Of a DNA stretch of 64,000 nt, positions 10,560 through 20,470 are shown piece after piece. A program made the translations under genes and the position numbers. Position 1 is the stretch's first letter. Every line of letters starts with the position of its first letter. This stretch comes from Symsagittifera roscoffensis (lineage: Eukaryota > Xenacoelomorpha > Acoela > Convolutidae). A model generated the notes under the pieces. It was given only the letters and a program-made list of their open reading frames with translations, was not told the DNA's origin and did no database searches. The stretch spans positions 70,121,465-70,185,464 of the forward strand of contig NC_087064.1 of the NCBI RefSeq assembly GCF_963678635.1. The letters run 5' to 3'.

Positions 10560-10949
10560 TCTATTCTTTTCAAGTTTGATTTGATTCGATTCTTTGACTC
10601 AAGTGAGTAATTTAAATGATCAATCAGGATCTAGAAAAGAAATCACGAATGTCACACTTGTCAGTTTCACCTTAACATATATCGTTAAAATTTGCTTAAA
10701 ACAGTTCAGATAGAAAGATATTTATCCTAAAATTTGTTAAAATCAATTGGTTTCTAAAATTTTGGAATTCGACCTAAGATTGGACAGTCCAAACTTTGGA
10801 TCTATTCCCAAGATCGTCATTCAGTTGTTCATGGTCACTAACCCCTACTTACCCACGATCTTAATAACCTAACACATAACATAACATAACACACATATCA
10901 CATGTTACACACAACTTAATCTTTGGCCTAACACTCTTTCACACTTCAC
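10560..10949 (-). other. Spacer between pol and the giant ORF of element 1
   Basis: About 390 bp without a coding frame. It contains a run of CATAA repeats near 10870-10895. Near 10955 the sequence GCCTATACTTAA appears, and it recurs twice at about 20490-20530 just upstream of gag. The shared motif in front of two ORFs of the same element may be a leader or splice-related signal, but no function can be shown. Confidence 0.5.
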
Positions 10950-13900
10950 TCAGCCTATACTTAAGTAATATTTCTTATGTAGATATACTTGTATGTTTGT
11001 ATCAGAGAATATCACGTGTACAAGCGCGTACAATTCCCGAGGATGCAGTCTTCCTCTGTTTGGATCGTACACTGGAAGCGAGAGCTCCTTCACGACCATT
11101 TCCACAAGGAAGTCCCTCAGCCTCGTCAAAGACAAGACTAGGTTTTCTGGGTCCACGTGCTGCTTCTCGGTCGCCCTCGTTACCAAGAAGCATAAGTACT
11201 TTCCCGGTATCTGCGACACCGCCGGAGGTAAGGCTGCTACGCCCCCTATCCCTGGTCTTTGCTTCCAAAGGAATTCCACGTTTTTGTATTCTCTCTTAAA
11301 ATCTGCCGCTAACGCTGTCCTAAAACTCATGTCTGCGGTGATTGCTATCGCACATGTTCTGTTTGTGAGTATGAAATCACTGTCTGTTAGTATTATGTTA
11401 CTAGAATATTCATTCGGTAAATTAAAATATGACTCAACTACCCTGCCTATGCCAGGTTTCTTAGGTTCTTCGCCTGTTTCTGCTTTTAAGTCTCCTGTTT
11501 CTCTTGCTATTCTCAACTTTTTTATTATCAGGTTTTCAGTGTGGGTAAGTCCTACCCCCATTCCCCGGACAAAAATATCCATCGGCGTCCCCGTCGATCG
11601 CATACCGGATATCAAGTCAAGGTTAGAAGCTGGAATGAGAAGTTGTCCTTCCTGGGCAGCCCAGGAAGGATCATCTCGTTCGATCTTAATGTATTTCGCG
11701 CTTTCACGATCTACGTCTTGAATCGTAACGCTGGTCTCTTTAGGGTCTGATGTCATTTCGTTCAGCCACTCTAAGACACGCAGGTTCGTCAGGTCTTGTT
11801 CATTTGACTGCTGTTGCTCATCGTCGAATTCTACCTCGGGTTTCGACCAGTCGTCAACCCACTCATCGTTGTGATCATCGACTATGTCAATGTCTTGTGA
11901 CACGGTTATTTCCTCTAAACCCACTACTTCCTCCACTATTCTCTTCAGATCTATCCTATCCACTACAAAGTCGTCACCGTAAGGATTGTATTTCTTTCTT
12001 GGTCTCGTCCCGTCCTTCTGACGAGTCCGCATCGTGAACGGAAGATCTGGTTCCAAGTTCTTGGGAACCTCTATCTGTTCGGGATTCTGCCAATCTTCCT
12101 CTGCGTAAGGTAAGGTTTCATCGTCCGCTTCGATCTGTTCGTTTGGATCCAGGTCCAATGGTGTATCCGTACCTTCCTCTACGACTTCGTTTCCATCGTT
12201 CTTCTCCCTGGTGCCTTTTTCGTTGACCTCACAAGCAGGATCCATCATTAGATAATCCCCTTCTTCCATGTCTGCAGGTATACACCAGTCTTCTGTCGAT
12301 GGATTGTGTGGCTTGATGTTCTCGTAGTGGGCGGCTCGGCCAGTACTCAGTCTATAAAAGCGTCCCTCCTGGTGCACCTCCGTAATCATGAAGGGTCCCC
12401 TCCATTTCTTTAGAAGTTTCTTTGTCCCTTTCGGTGGTATAACGTTCTGAAATACCCATATATAGTCTCCCATCGAGTAGGCTTTTGCGCCAGCTGCTTT
12501 CTTGTCGAATCTTTTCCTTTGTCTTGCCTGTGCTTGCTGAGTATTTCGTCTGCACAGATCGTTCAACTCCTGTTGGCGTCTGATCACATCCCTTACGTAA
12601 CCCTGTGGAGATGTTTTCTTTCCCTCATACTCTGGGTAGAAGAATGTCAAGGGTAAAGACTTCTCGTGCCCCGTCAGCATCATGTGTGGACTGACCCCAG
12701 TGGTGGAGTGTTGCGTGCTATTATAAGCTCCCATCACCTGTGGAAGGTATCTGTCCCAATCGGTCATGTACCTGGAACAATATACCCTCAGCATCGACAC
12801 TAACGTCCTATTCTGTCTTTCCACTAAGCCATTCGTTTGAGGGTGGTATGTCGTGGAGTGAGCCTGAGCGACCTGTGAGCGTCTCATAAGCTCTTTCGTA
12901 AGCTCTCCTACGAAAGCTGTTCCATTATCCGATTGAAACGTCATTGGACAACCATGTCTTGCTATCCACGTGTTGATCAGGTGGTCGCATGTCTCTTCCG
13001 CCGAGGCTGTTATGCAGGGCACGGCCTCTGCATACTTCGTGAAGTGATCTATCATGACCAAGACTTGGTTATAACCGCTGTCTGTCATGCATATCTTTTG
13101 GTGATCTATCTGCGCCACCTCGTTGAATTCAGACGACTCAATCGATTGTAAAGGAAATCGTAATTTCCTTGGATCCTTGACCTGTTGGCATGACAGGCAC
13201 GCTGTTACCCATTTCTCACATGCCTTTTTCATTCCAGGCCACTCAAAGCGCTTCAGGATCCTCTGATACACTTTGGCGATACCTTGATGGCCCATCTGAT
13301 CATGCGACCTGAATAATAGTTCTGTCTGATAGAGTTGCGGCAACACTATCGCGTTATATTTGTATAAGACCTTGTCTTCTTCTCTTCTCCTGCAAGCCAC
13401 GATCCCGTCCTTGTTCAGATATAATCTCCCCTCTTTCTGCATGAAGTATTGTCTCAGGATCCTATAGCTATCTTCTTCTAGGTCACCTTTGTCAGGTGCA
13501 CCGTTTTCTATCCACCTTTTTAGGTTGCTTGTCATGCGATCATTTCTCTGCGCCCTTAGAAGATTCGAGAGTCTGTATCTCGCCTTCAAGTACGTCTTCA
13601 TGACTCTCATCTGACTATTCAGCTCGTTGGGCTGATGTGTGTCTTCTTCCATCTTAACGCACCAAATCTTCGCCAACGGTTGTGTTTCTTGCTGAAACGG
13701 CTGAAGATCAGTCCTGACTACCTCTTTCTGCGGCAACAGGCTTATCAAACGTTTCGATACCGCTATCATTTCTAAGTCATCCGCTGCTTTGTCAAAGACT
13801 CTTTCGCCTGGTATTAGGTAGCGATCACTGTCAGGATCCTGGTACACCTCTCTGTCCAGGTCTCTCACCCGAGTTTCCACTAGTAGCGTGTGTATCGCCA

Positions 13901-16061
13901 GTTCTGACAGTTCGGATCCCGAACTCGAATTCCTGTCTGAATAGGTGTCCATTCCTGAGTTTCGGGAAGCATCATCCGTCGAAGAGGTTGTGCTGGAGAC
14001 TGCACGCTCCTCCAGATCATGTCTGTGCTTTCTTCGCATCCACCTGAACTCCCCGGACAAAACCTTGTTCTCTGGGTCCTGTCTCTCATCAGGAATTTCC
14101 TCGTTTATCCTCGACTCCCCGGACAAATTTCCTTGTCCCGGGTGTTGATCTTGTGATTGCTGGTTCTTCTCCTCATCCTTCTCCCCGGACAAATAGTCTT
14201 GCGGCAGATTTTGTTCTACAACTTCACCCTCTTTATCCCGGTCCACAAAGGTGACGGTCTTCTTTCGCTTGCTGCTCCCCTGTTCTTTCTGTCCGTAAGA
14301 AGTACTTGTTAAAATCTCCTGGGGTATTGAGGATACTAGTTGCTGAACTATTGTCCTACAATCCCTTTCGTTCTCTTCGTGCTGTCGTCTGGACGGCATG
14401 ATCTTCACCTTCTCCCTGACTGTTAGCGATGCCACTGCTGCTGTCCACTCGGGGTCATCTCTGGTCACTTCTCTTTCTAACAATCCACCCAGCATCCGCA
14501 TCACTTGTGGTGTGACTTGCACCGTTTTATCCAATAATGAGAGGCTGTTTATATTCATGCGAGAGAGTTCTTGCTGGACCAGGTTCGAGCGCAGCAACAA
14601 ATCCAAGGGGACCGGATCCTCCTTGGACAGGATCTTTATCTCGGCTGCTTTCTCTACAGGTAACTCAGGGTGCCCTGGAATTGGATGTCCTGATTTATCC
14701 AACCATCTCGTTAAGGGAAGCGCTTCGTAAGTTTCTTTGTCCAAAAACGAGAATCCCTCCTTTATTTCCGCCTGATTGGCCTGCTTCTGCTCCAATCTTT
14801 CATAGAACTCAGTTTTCTTGCTGAGGCTGTCAGCATTCTGGTGTTTATCACGCATCCTATGTTCGATTATCATGTGGTAGCCATCCAGTCTTACTATCCA
14901 TCTACCAATATAACTCTGATCCATCGAGAAGGTCTTCAACCAGGATAACGCTCTGTTTTCCACGCGTAACTTGAAGGGAGCGCTCCCCAAGTATGCACGG
15001 TACTTTTCCACGAAGGTGACTACTGCAAACATTTCTGCTTTTGGTGCGCCATATTTCATCTCTGTGTCACTCAAGACCTTGCTGCCGTATGCGATGGGAC
15101 GGAGAACTGTTCTTCCGTTCCATTCTTGCTCTTGATGCAAGATTCCTGAGATGGCCACCACCGATGCGTCTGTGTCGAGAACATACATGCCCTCTTCTGT
15201 AGGCATGCCCAGCACTGGCGCTTCGCACAGTTCCCGCTTTATGTTCTCGAATGCAACCTGCGCCTCATCGTTCCATTCGAACTTTTTCCCTTTGTTGCGC
15301 ATTAGCTTCTGCATCGGGTACACCTTGTTCGCATATCCTTTAATGAATTCACGGTAATAATTGGCAAACCCCAGGAAGCTCATTAGCTGTGTGTCCGTCC
15401 TCGGAGCCTTCCATGTCAGCACAGCCTCTACTGCTTCCGGATCTGGCCTCACACCATGCCTGTCCACCATTCTTCCCAGGTACTTGATCGAATCCCTAAG
15501 GATTTCACATTTCGATGGTTTGCATTTCAAGCCTGCTCTTTTCATACATCCGAAGACCTCATCGAGCCGGTCAATGTGATCCTCCAGGGTCGGTGTCGCT
15601 ATGACTACGTCATCCACGTAGCACATCAAGAGATTCCCGTACTTTTTGGTCACTCCTGTCAAAGCCTGAGCCATCAGCCTTTGAAAGGTTGCTGTTGCAT
15701 TGCACAAGCCGAAGGGCATCCTCTTCCACTGGTACAACCCCAATTCGCACGCGAAACCGGTTTTTTCCCTATCCTTTTCCCGCAAAGGAACCTGCCAGAA
15801 GGCAGAACCTAAGTCCAATGTGGTGAAGAACTTGGCATCACCAAGTTTAGATAGGCTCTCGTCTATTCGCGGTATCGGGTACGCATCTTTTATCGTTACC
15901 GCGTTCAAGTAACGAAAGTCGCAACAAAATCTAAGCTGCCCCCCTTTCTTTTTCGCCATTACTACTCCGCAAGCCCATGGCGATTTCGAGGGCTCTATCA
16001 TGTCGTATTCAAGCAACATTTCTATTTCCGCTCGGCACGCTTCCGATTTATGTGGCGTCAT
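10950..16061 (-). CDS. pol: Element 1 Pol: RT, RNase H, integrase, C-terminal macro-like domain
   Basis: A 1703-residue open frame. RT comes first, with YVDD at 148-151. RNase H follows (TDAS near 296, a YGAPKAE motif). There its usual TDN/TDH motif reads VEN, so the third acidic residue is Glu. About 500 residues of linker follow, including a Ser/Asp-rich part in which LSGE recurs three times. The integrase has an HHCC zinc domain (from about 917), a core with D near 985, D near 1042 and E near 1079 (DD35E), and a GPF-type C-terminal module (KWRGPF). After an acidic extension the last 150 residues (about 1552-1703) resemble a macro domain of the TARG1/OARD1 type. The frame upstream (16952-16074) is the same frame, separated by one TAA at 16074-16076, so this ATG is probably not the natural start. 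Confidence 0.92.
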   Translation of the reverse strand: MTPHKSEACRAEIEMLLEYDMIEPSKSPWACGVVMAKKKGGQLRFCCDFRYLNAVTIKDAYPIPRIDESLSKLGDAKFFTTLDLGSAFWQVPLREKDREKTGFACELGLYQWKRMPFGLCNATATFQRLMAQALTGVTKKYGNLLMCYVDDVVIATPTLEDHIDRLDEVFGCMKRAGLKCKPSKCEILRDSIKYLGRMVDRHGVRPDPEAVEAVLTWKAPRTDTQLMSFLGFANYYREFIKGYANKVYPMQKLMRNKGKKFEWNDEAQVAFENIKRELCEAPVLGMPTEEGMYVLDTDASVVAISGILHQEQEWNGRTVLRPIAYGSKVLSDTEMKYGAPKAEMFAVVTFVEKYRAYLGSAPFKLRVENRALSWLKTFSMDQSYIGRWIVRLDGYHMIIEHRMRDKHQNADSLSKKTEFYERLEQKQANQAEIKEGFSFLDKETYEALPLTRWLDKSGHPIPGHPELPVEKAAEIKILSKEDPVPLDLLLRSNLVQQELSRMNINSLSLLDKTVQVTPQVMRMLGGLLEREVTRDDPEWTAAVASLTVREKVKIMPSRRQHEENERDCRTIVQQLVSSIPQEILTSTSYGQKEQGSSKRKKTVTFVDRDKEGEVVEQNLPQDYLSGEKDEEKNQQSQDQHPGQGNLSGESRINEEIPDERQDPENKVLSGEFRWMRRKHRHDLEERAVSSTTSSTDDASRNSGMDTYSDRNSSSGSELSELAIHTLLVETRVRDLDREVYQDPDSDRYLIPGERVFDKAADDLEMIAVSKRLISLLPQKEVVRTDLQPFQQETQPLAKIWCVKMEEDTHQPNELNSQMRVMKTYLKARYRLSNLLRAQRNDRMTSNLKRWIENGAPDKGDLEEDSYRILRQYFMQKEGRLYLNKDGIVACRRREEDKVLYKYNAIVLPQLYQTELLFRSHDQMGHQGIAKVYQRILKRFEWPGMKKACEKWVTACLSCQQVKDPRKLRFPLQSIESSEFNEVAQIDHQKICMTDSGYNQVLVMIDHFTKYAEAVPCITASAEETCDHLINTWIARHGCPMTFQSDNGTAFVGELTKELMRRSQVAQAHSTTYHPQTNGLVERQNRTLVSMLRVYCSRYMTDWDRYLPQVMGAYNSTQHSTTGVSPHMMLTGHEKSLPLTFFYPEYEGKKTSPQGYVRDVIRRQQELNDLCRRNTQQAQARQRKRFDKKAAGAKAYSMGDYIWVFQNVIPPKGTKKLLKKWRGPFMITEVHQEGRFYRLSTGRAAHYENIKPHNPSTEDWCIPADMEEGDYLMMDPACEVNEKGTREKNDGNEVVEEGTDTPLDLDPNEQIEADDETLPYAEEDWQNPEQIEVPKNLEPDLPFTMRTRQKDGTRPRKKYNPYGDDFVVDRIDLKRIVEEVVGLEEITVSQDIDIVDDHNDEWVDDWSKPEVEFDDEQQQSNEQDLTNLRVLEWLNEMTSDPKETSVTIQDVDRESAKYIKIERDDPSWAAQEGQLLIPASNLDLISGMRSTGTPMDIFVRGMGVGLTHTENLIIKKLRIARETGDLKAETGEEPKKPGIGRVVESYFNLPNEYSSNIILTDSDFILTNRTCAIAITADMSFRTALAADFKREYKNVEFLWKQRPGIGGVAALPPAVSQIPGKYLCFLVTRATEKQHVDPENLVLSLTRLRDFLVEMVVKELSLPVYDPNRGRLHPRELYALVHVIFSDTNIQVYLHKKYYLSIG

Positions 16062-16073
16062 TCGCCTTGCGCC

Positions 16074-16952
16074 TTACCTATGAGGAGCGGCGCCCTCTTC
16101 TAGTTCGATCTCGTGTTCGACGAAATTACAGCAACCGATGTCCGCCTTATGTTTTGAAAATACATCAGCGTTCCGATTTAGGAGGTCCCGCAATTTTTCA
16201 AAATCTCCATCACCTATTTTCCCTTTTAGATGTTCTATTTCTGGCAAAACCGGTTTGTCAGAATCTAGTTCACATGACGAGGGGCGTTCCGGAAAACTCG
16301 AGCAGCTTGATAAGCCGTCGTCCGTTTCGGATTTCATTGAAAACAATTTATGAATAGATTTTAATTCATTGATTCTCTTTAAAATTTTATCTTTATTTGC
16401 ATGATAAGGACAGTCTTTCACACTATATTTCTTCAAGTTTTGTGTCTCCTCATAGTCGGTCCTCATCGGCAAAGCGTAGCCAAGCTTATTTCCACGCTGG
16501 ATTGAAACCGTGATGTCCAGTGTGTTCAACAACACACTGACACACAGTCCGTTTCGCGTTACCGAGAAGCTCCGGCCTAAAATCACCGAACTCTGACTAT
16601 TTGGATTTGGTACCAAGCAAACCTGTTTACTATCACTCAACGAATTTAAATTTCTCATTCTAAAAATTGCTACTACAGCTTGTCCTGGTTTTAATTTTAC
16701 TTTTCTATCCAAAAAAACTGGTACCTTATTTTCGTCTGTTATTATCCTATTAATTGGTCTCTTAACATACTTTCGGTCCGGGTTTCTAATCCGTATCAGA
16801 CCGTTGTTCAAATCAATCATCACGTCAAAATTCCTGACAAAATCTCTGCCCAAGGTGTTCTTCCGGCTACGTAGATGGCTCCTCGATTGGCTGCGGCCAG
16901 TCGGAGATTCGTTGGAATTAGATCTTCCCGCGTGAAGCCCATTCTTTCCCAA
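16074..16952 (-). pseudogene. Element 1 protease C-terminal half and RT N-terminal lead, bounded by frameshift and stop
   Basis: The frame carries the LGRDFV and DVMIDL elements expected in the C-terminal half of a retropepsin, followed by a linker ending in the EHEIEL segment that precedes RT in Gypsy Pol proteins. It overlaps the preceding nucleocapsid/protease frame in a different phase, so a frameshift with probable loss of a few residues sits near 16850-16870 inside protease. It ends at an in-frame TAA (16074-16076), five codons before the ATG at 16061, and sequence homology continues in the same frame beyond that stop. Its first residues upstream of the protease match are probably out-of-frame noise. 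Confidence 0.8.
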
Positions 16953-18295
16953 GTTTTTATCGGCATCACACTCACTACCGCTCCTGTGTCCAGAAGCCCT
17001 GTGACTCCGATTTTTGTTCCGTTGGTGTCGAGCAGATGTGCTGTCACATCTGCTTCATATCCAATGTGTACTGCGTCTTGTTCCATCATGGCGTCATGAC
17101 CTATCCTGCGGACCTTGAGTTCCTCTTCTCCCAAATAGATCTGCCCTATTTGGTCATCATCCGTTGTTACATAAGTCCTGGTGTAGATACTGATCCCATC
17201 CACGTTCAGCATCACTTGATACGGCCCATAGACTTCTAGGTAGCGTCCATGAAGTTTCTTCGTGCGAGGGCCACCCGTCGTTAGTAGTGCCCTCACAGCC
17301 CTCGACTCGGTGCGTGGCTCCATCTGCCTCAGATAGTCTGCATATGTGTCCAAATGCATCAAAGTGAACTCAGACGGCTCACTCAGATTTCTGATTACCT
17401 GATGCCCTGCCACCGAGATTATCGACTGTATTTTACTTCCTTGCGGTGCCATACCGAACCTCTGACCAGAGATAACATTAAGTTTCATACTCAAGCTGCT
17501 TGGTACTTTTGCCTCTTCAACTTCCGTTGTTTCGAAGGCGTTCAATTGCTCCTGTAATTTTTCATTCTCCAGCTCGAGTTTCACCTTTTGTTCAATCTCT
17601 TTCGTCACTAGTTCCTGTTGTACTCTATTTATAGCATCCCTCGCAGCTGCCCTATAATCGATTTTGAAGTCATCGGCCGCAGTTGCTGGTTCCGGTTCAC
17701 GTGCTTCTTCTGTTACCGCTTGCATCTTCTTTGCTACCAGCTCTTGAGGTTTATCCTTTCTGCGTGCCTCCGCTTCACTCAAAAGTCGAGCCTTGCTGGC
17801 TTTCACTCCTGACAAAGCTTCTTCATGTCTTGGATGCTTGATGTCTGCCACTGCATCCCAGAATTGCGGACAATCTGATTTAAAATGACCTTCCAAGTTA
17901 CAAAAGAAGCACCTCGGGCCGAATTTCGCAATTACTCCTCTCATGAAATTCTCATGGTCGACTTCTGACGCATCTTCGTCCTCGAGGCTAAAGCCTATTG
18001 CTTTCATGCCCTGTTTGTAAGTTGTGCATGCTGACACGTGATGGTCCGTCGAACTACAATTTGCACAAGAGCGTCTCTTGTCCATATCTTCCCTTGGTTT
18101 GTACCAGTTGTTTCCTTGGTTTGCTGGTCCGTTGTTAAAATTGCCATAATTATTCTTGTAATATCCAGATCTCGAAGGAGGTTTCAACAAAAGATACTCT
18201 TTTGATTTGAGCCTCAACTCCTCTGGTGTTGGCGCATTAGTTGATAGTGGTGTGTAATGAGTTGCTAGCATCGTACGAAGTTCATCATTTTTCAC
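16820..18295 (-). pseudogene. Element 1 gag C-terminal part: nucleocapsid knuckles and protease active site
   Basis: A 491-residue frame continuing gag in the same phase after a TAA at 18353-18355. It has two CX2CX4HX4C zinc knuckles, at about residues 77-90 and 128-142, expected to bind genomic RNA. A Lys/Glu-rich helical region follows, then the retropepsin active site DTGA near residue 436 with the downstream AAN-G segment. The last 15 or so residues are out of frame relative to the protease C-terminal half encoded at 16952-16074. The presence of knuckles and protease in one frame indicates a Gag-Pro arrangement. Confidence 0.85.
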
Positions 18296-18352
18296 ACCAT
18301 CGATGAATTTTGAGGCTACGGCCAGGTTTATCCTTCGGTTTGACTCATCCGG

Positions 18353-18628
18353 TTAGCTGCGTCTTCTCAGCATTTCCAAATCATCGAGAAACTTGTCTAT
18401 TGTTTCATCTTCTCGTTGCCTCCGTTTCTCGAAGCGCATCATCGCCTGGTGCCCCTGCACCCCTGATCCGAAACGGTTTAACAAGATTTCGAAGATTTTT
18501 TCAGCAGTGTCACGTTGATACTGTTTCTTGGCCATGACACAGTTCAGGGCTGTCCCTTCTAAGTTGCTGGTGAGCGCGCTGCATTCCTGTCTCTCCGACA
18601 AGTCCCCTTCCTCGAAATGCAGCTTCAT
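18353..18628 (-). pseudogene. Element 1 gag middle fragment (retrotrans_gag-like)
   Basis: This 91-codon piece lies between two in-frame stops, TGA at 18638-18640 and TAA at 18353-18355. It is in the same phase as the frames on both sides. It resembles the capsid-like retrotransposon gag domain: a helical block with a conserved FE.LL..RFG type segment and a terminal IDKFLDDLEML helix. The stops therefore interrupt one gag reading frame and do not mark separate genes. The apparent ATG is simply the first Met after the stop. Confidence 0.8.
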
Positions 18629-18637
18629 TACCTCTAT

Positions 18638-20470
18638 TCAGGTATCAATACAGCCATCAGATTCGTCTTTGTAGCATCTTGGCTTCTTAAAGACTCTTCT
18701 GGACTTCTCACTGCGTTCATTGGTTCTAGATAACCTCGTCAGGAATGTCTCCAAAGACCTGTTCAGGGGTTCAAATGCTGTGGCCATTGCCGTAGCATCC
18801 CTTGAGTGTCCCGCTTGAGTGTCCTCACACCTTGTCGAAGGCTCTGTGTGCGGTGCATCCCTGCAATCCGAATCACCATGAGCGTTTCCCGCTTGACCTA
18901 CATGACTCCTCTTCGGGCTTGCATGCCCCCTGTTGCCGGAATCACTTCTCCCAGTCGCATGTGTGCCTTGCGTTGGTCGTTCGTCAGAGGTCTGTCTGTT
19001 CCCCGTTGAATTTGCTCTACTGTTCGGGCCCCATGCTGTGTTACCCCTTGTGGCATAGCCTGATGAACTGCCCCTGCCTCTAGTGGATCCATATGTCTTC
19101 CTCCTTTGATGTTCATTGAAGTTCACCCTCGGTTCCCTGCTGGGACCTCCCGAGTTCGGCTCTCCTTCTTTTGGTCCACTCTTGCTGCTTAGTAGCCCGT
19201 CCAACCTATCCATGATAGCCTGCGTTCGCCTCTCCATCATCGCGTCTATCTTTGTGTCAAGAGACCCAAGAGACTGCTCTTGCTGAATTCTTAACTTCTC
19301 CATGTCGGCTCTTAAGCGTAACTCCCTCTGTTCCGCCTCTCTTGTCATTCGCGACAAGTTCCTCGTCATATGTTCGTCCGTTCTTTCTTTCAAGCGTTTT
19401 TCGCTCCTGCCAACTTCTTGTCTGTTGCGGTTTATTTCTTCCCGCAGACTTTCTCTTTCAATGTGAACTGCTCTTTCTAGTTCACTCATCCTTATCGACA
19501 TCTGTTCATTTTGTTCTCCTAAACTGCCCACTATGTTGTTTAAGGCTTCCTCTAGTGCTGCCCCGTTATCCACGAGTGGCGTCACTAGTGGCGGTGTAAC
19601 CCTGTCGGTCCCAGGTAACTTCGTGCTTGTCGAGATCCGGGCCTTGACTCTCTGCTTCAACGTCTTTTCATTATTTATTTCTGGATCCATTAACGCATTG
19701 CCTAGCCCTCTGGTTCTACTCTCTTCAGGTTGTGGCTCCGAACTTGTCCTAATCGCGAAGTCCTTTGACTGGCCCGGTGTGTTTGCCTCCTTGCTTATCG
19801 TTGTCACTACACCAAATTTGTCCATGGTTCCAGTCTCTCTTCCGACGTGTGCCTCACTCTCCTGGATCGAACTATTGAGGCTGACTTGAGATCCAAAGTC
19901 CCCTTGCTCTTCTTCATCTTCCTCATCCTCCTGGGACTCACCATCGTTTCCTGCTCCTCCTCCCATGCTGAATGGAAAGAAGTTTCCTAAGGTGTTCTTC
20001 ATTCTTTCTGAGAACGATGACGACGTTGTTTGCTTCCCAGTTCCGCTTGCCATCATAGTGTTGTCTGTCGGAGATCTTCTAGTTGCCGCTACTTCAGTTG
20101 AGATGTCGGACAGTTCCGACATCTCTTCCCGATCCAATGTCCCAGTGGAAGTGGCAAAATCGTGGCCTTGTTCTACCGGAGTAGATTCACTCGCCAGCCT
20201 TCTGCCTCTCCCTTCCAGTCCATTTACTCCCTGGTTGTCGTTCATGGTATGGTCCGTATTGACCTCCACTTCTAACAGTTCTCTTCGCTCTTCTGAGGTC
20301 TTCTGACTTCTCGTTTCAACCATTCTGCCTGAAACCGTCTCCTCTTTATCGGACCGGGATCGCTTGATCCAATCCACAAAAGGATCGGTCATCGTTTTTC
20401 TTTGTTTTTCAGGTATGAATTTCCTAGAGCTATTACCTCGTTTTGGTATCCTTGACTTGTCTAGACTCAT
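18638..20470 (-). pseudogene. gag: Element 1 gag N-terminal part with long coiled coil
   Basis: A 610-residue frame starting at the ATG at 20470. The N-terminus is basic (several KR pairs), followed by Ser/Thr/Asp/Glu-rich disordered sequence with an acidic DEEDEEEQ tract. A predicted coiled coil lies at about residues 305-420, with heptads rich in Glu, Arg, Leu and Met. After it come Gly/Ser/Arg/His-rich residues. It ends at a TGA (18638-18640), after which gag-like sequence continues in the same frame. The structural role (assembly of particles) is inferred from position and from the downstream capsid-like and zinc-knuckle parts; the N-terminal region itself has no family match that I recognise. 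Confidence 0.75.

Larger units (their letters stand above)
1..20470 (-). mobile_element. Element 1: large Ty3/Gypsy-class LTR retroelement, partial
   Basis: Reading the minus strand, the order is gag, nucleocapsid with two CCHC knuckles, protease (DTG), RT (YVDD), RNase H, integrase (HHCC and DD35E) and then a giant extra ORF. The PR-RT-RNaseH-IN order is that of the Ty3/Gypsy class. Composition is near 50% GC, unlike the AT-rich host introns and the very A-rich element 2. The stated right end is only the gag start codon. A leader and LTR must lie further right, probably within 20471-24400, but I could not find LTR termini or a convincing primer-binding site. The left end is outside the window. 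Gag and the gag/pol junction carry nonsense and frameshift lesions while pol and the downstream ORF are open. Confidence 0.85.

Noticed and set aside
13-10610. Many + strand frames of 60-240 codons across the first 10.6 kb
   Set aside because: They lie opposite the giant minus-strand frame, occur in duplicate only because of the tandem duplication, and show no domain or motif.
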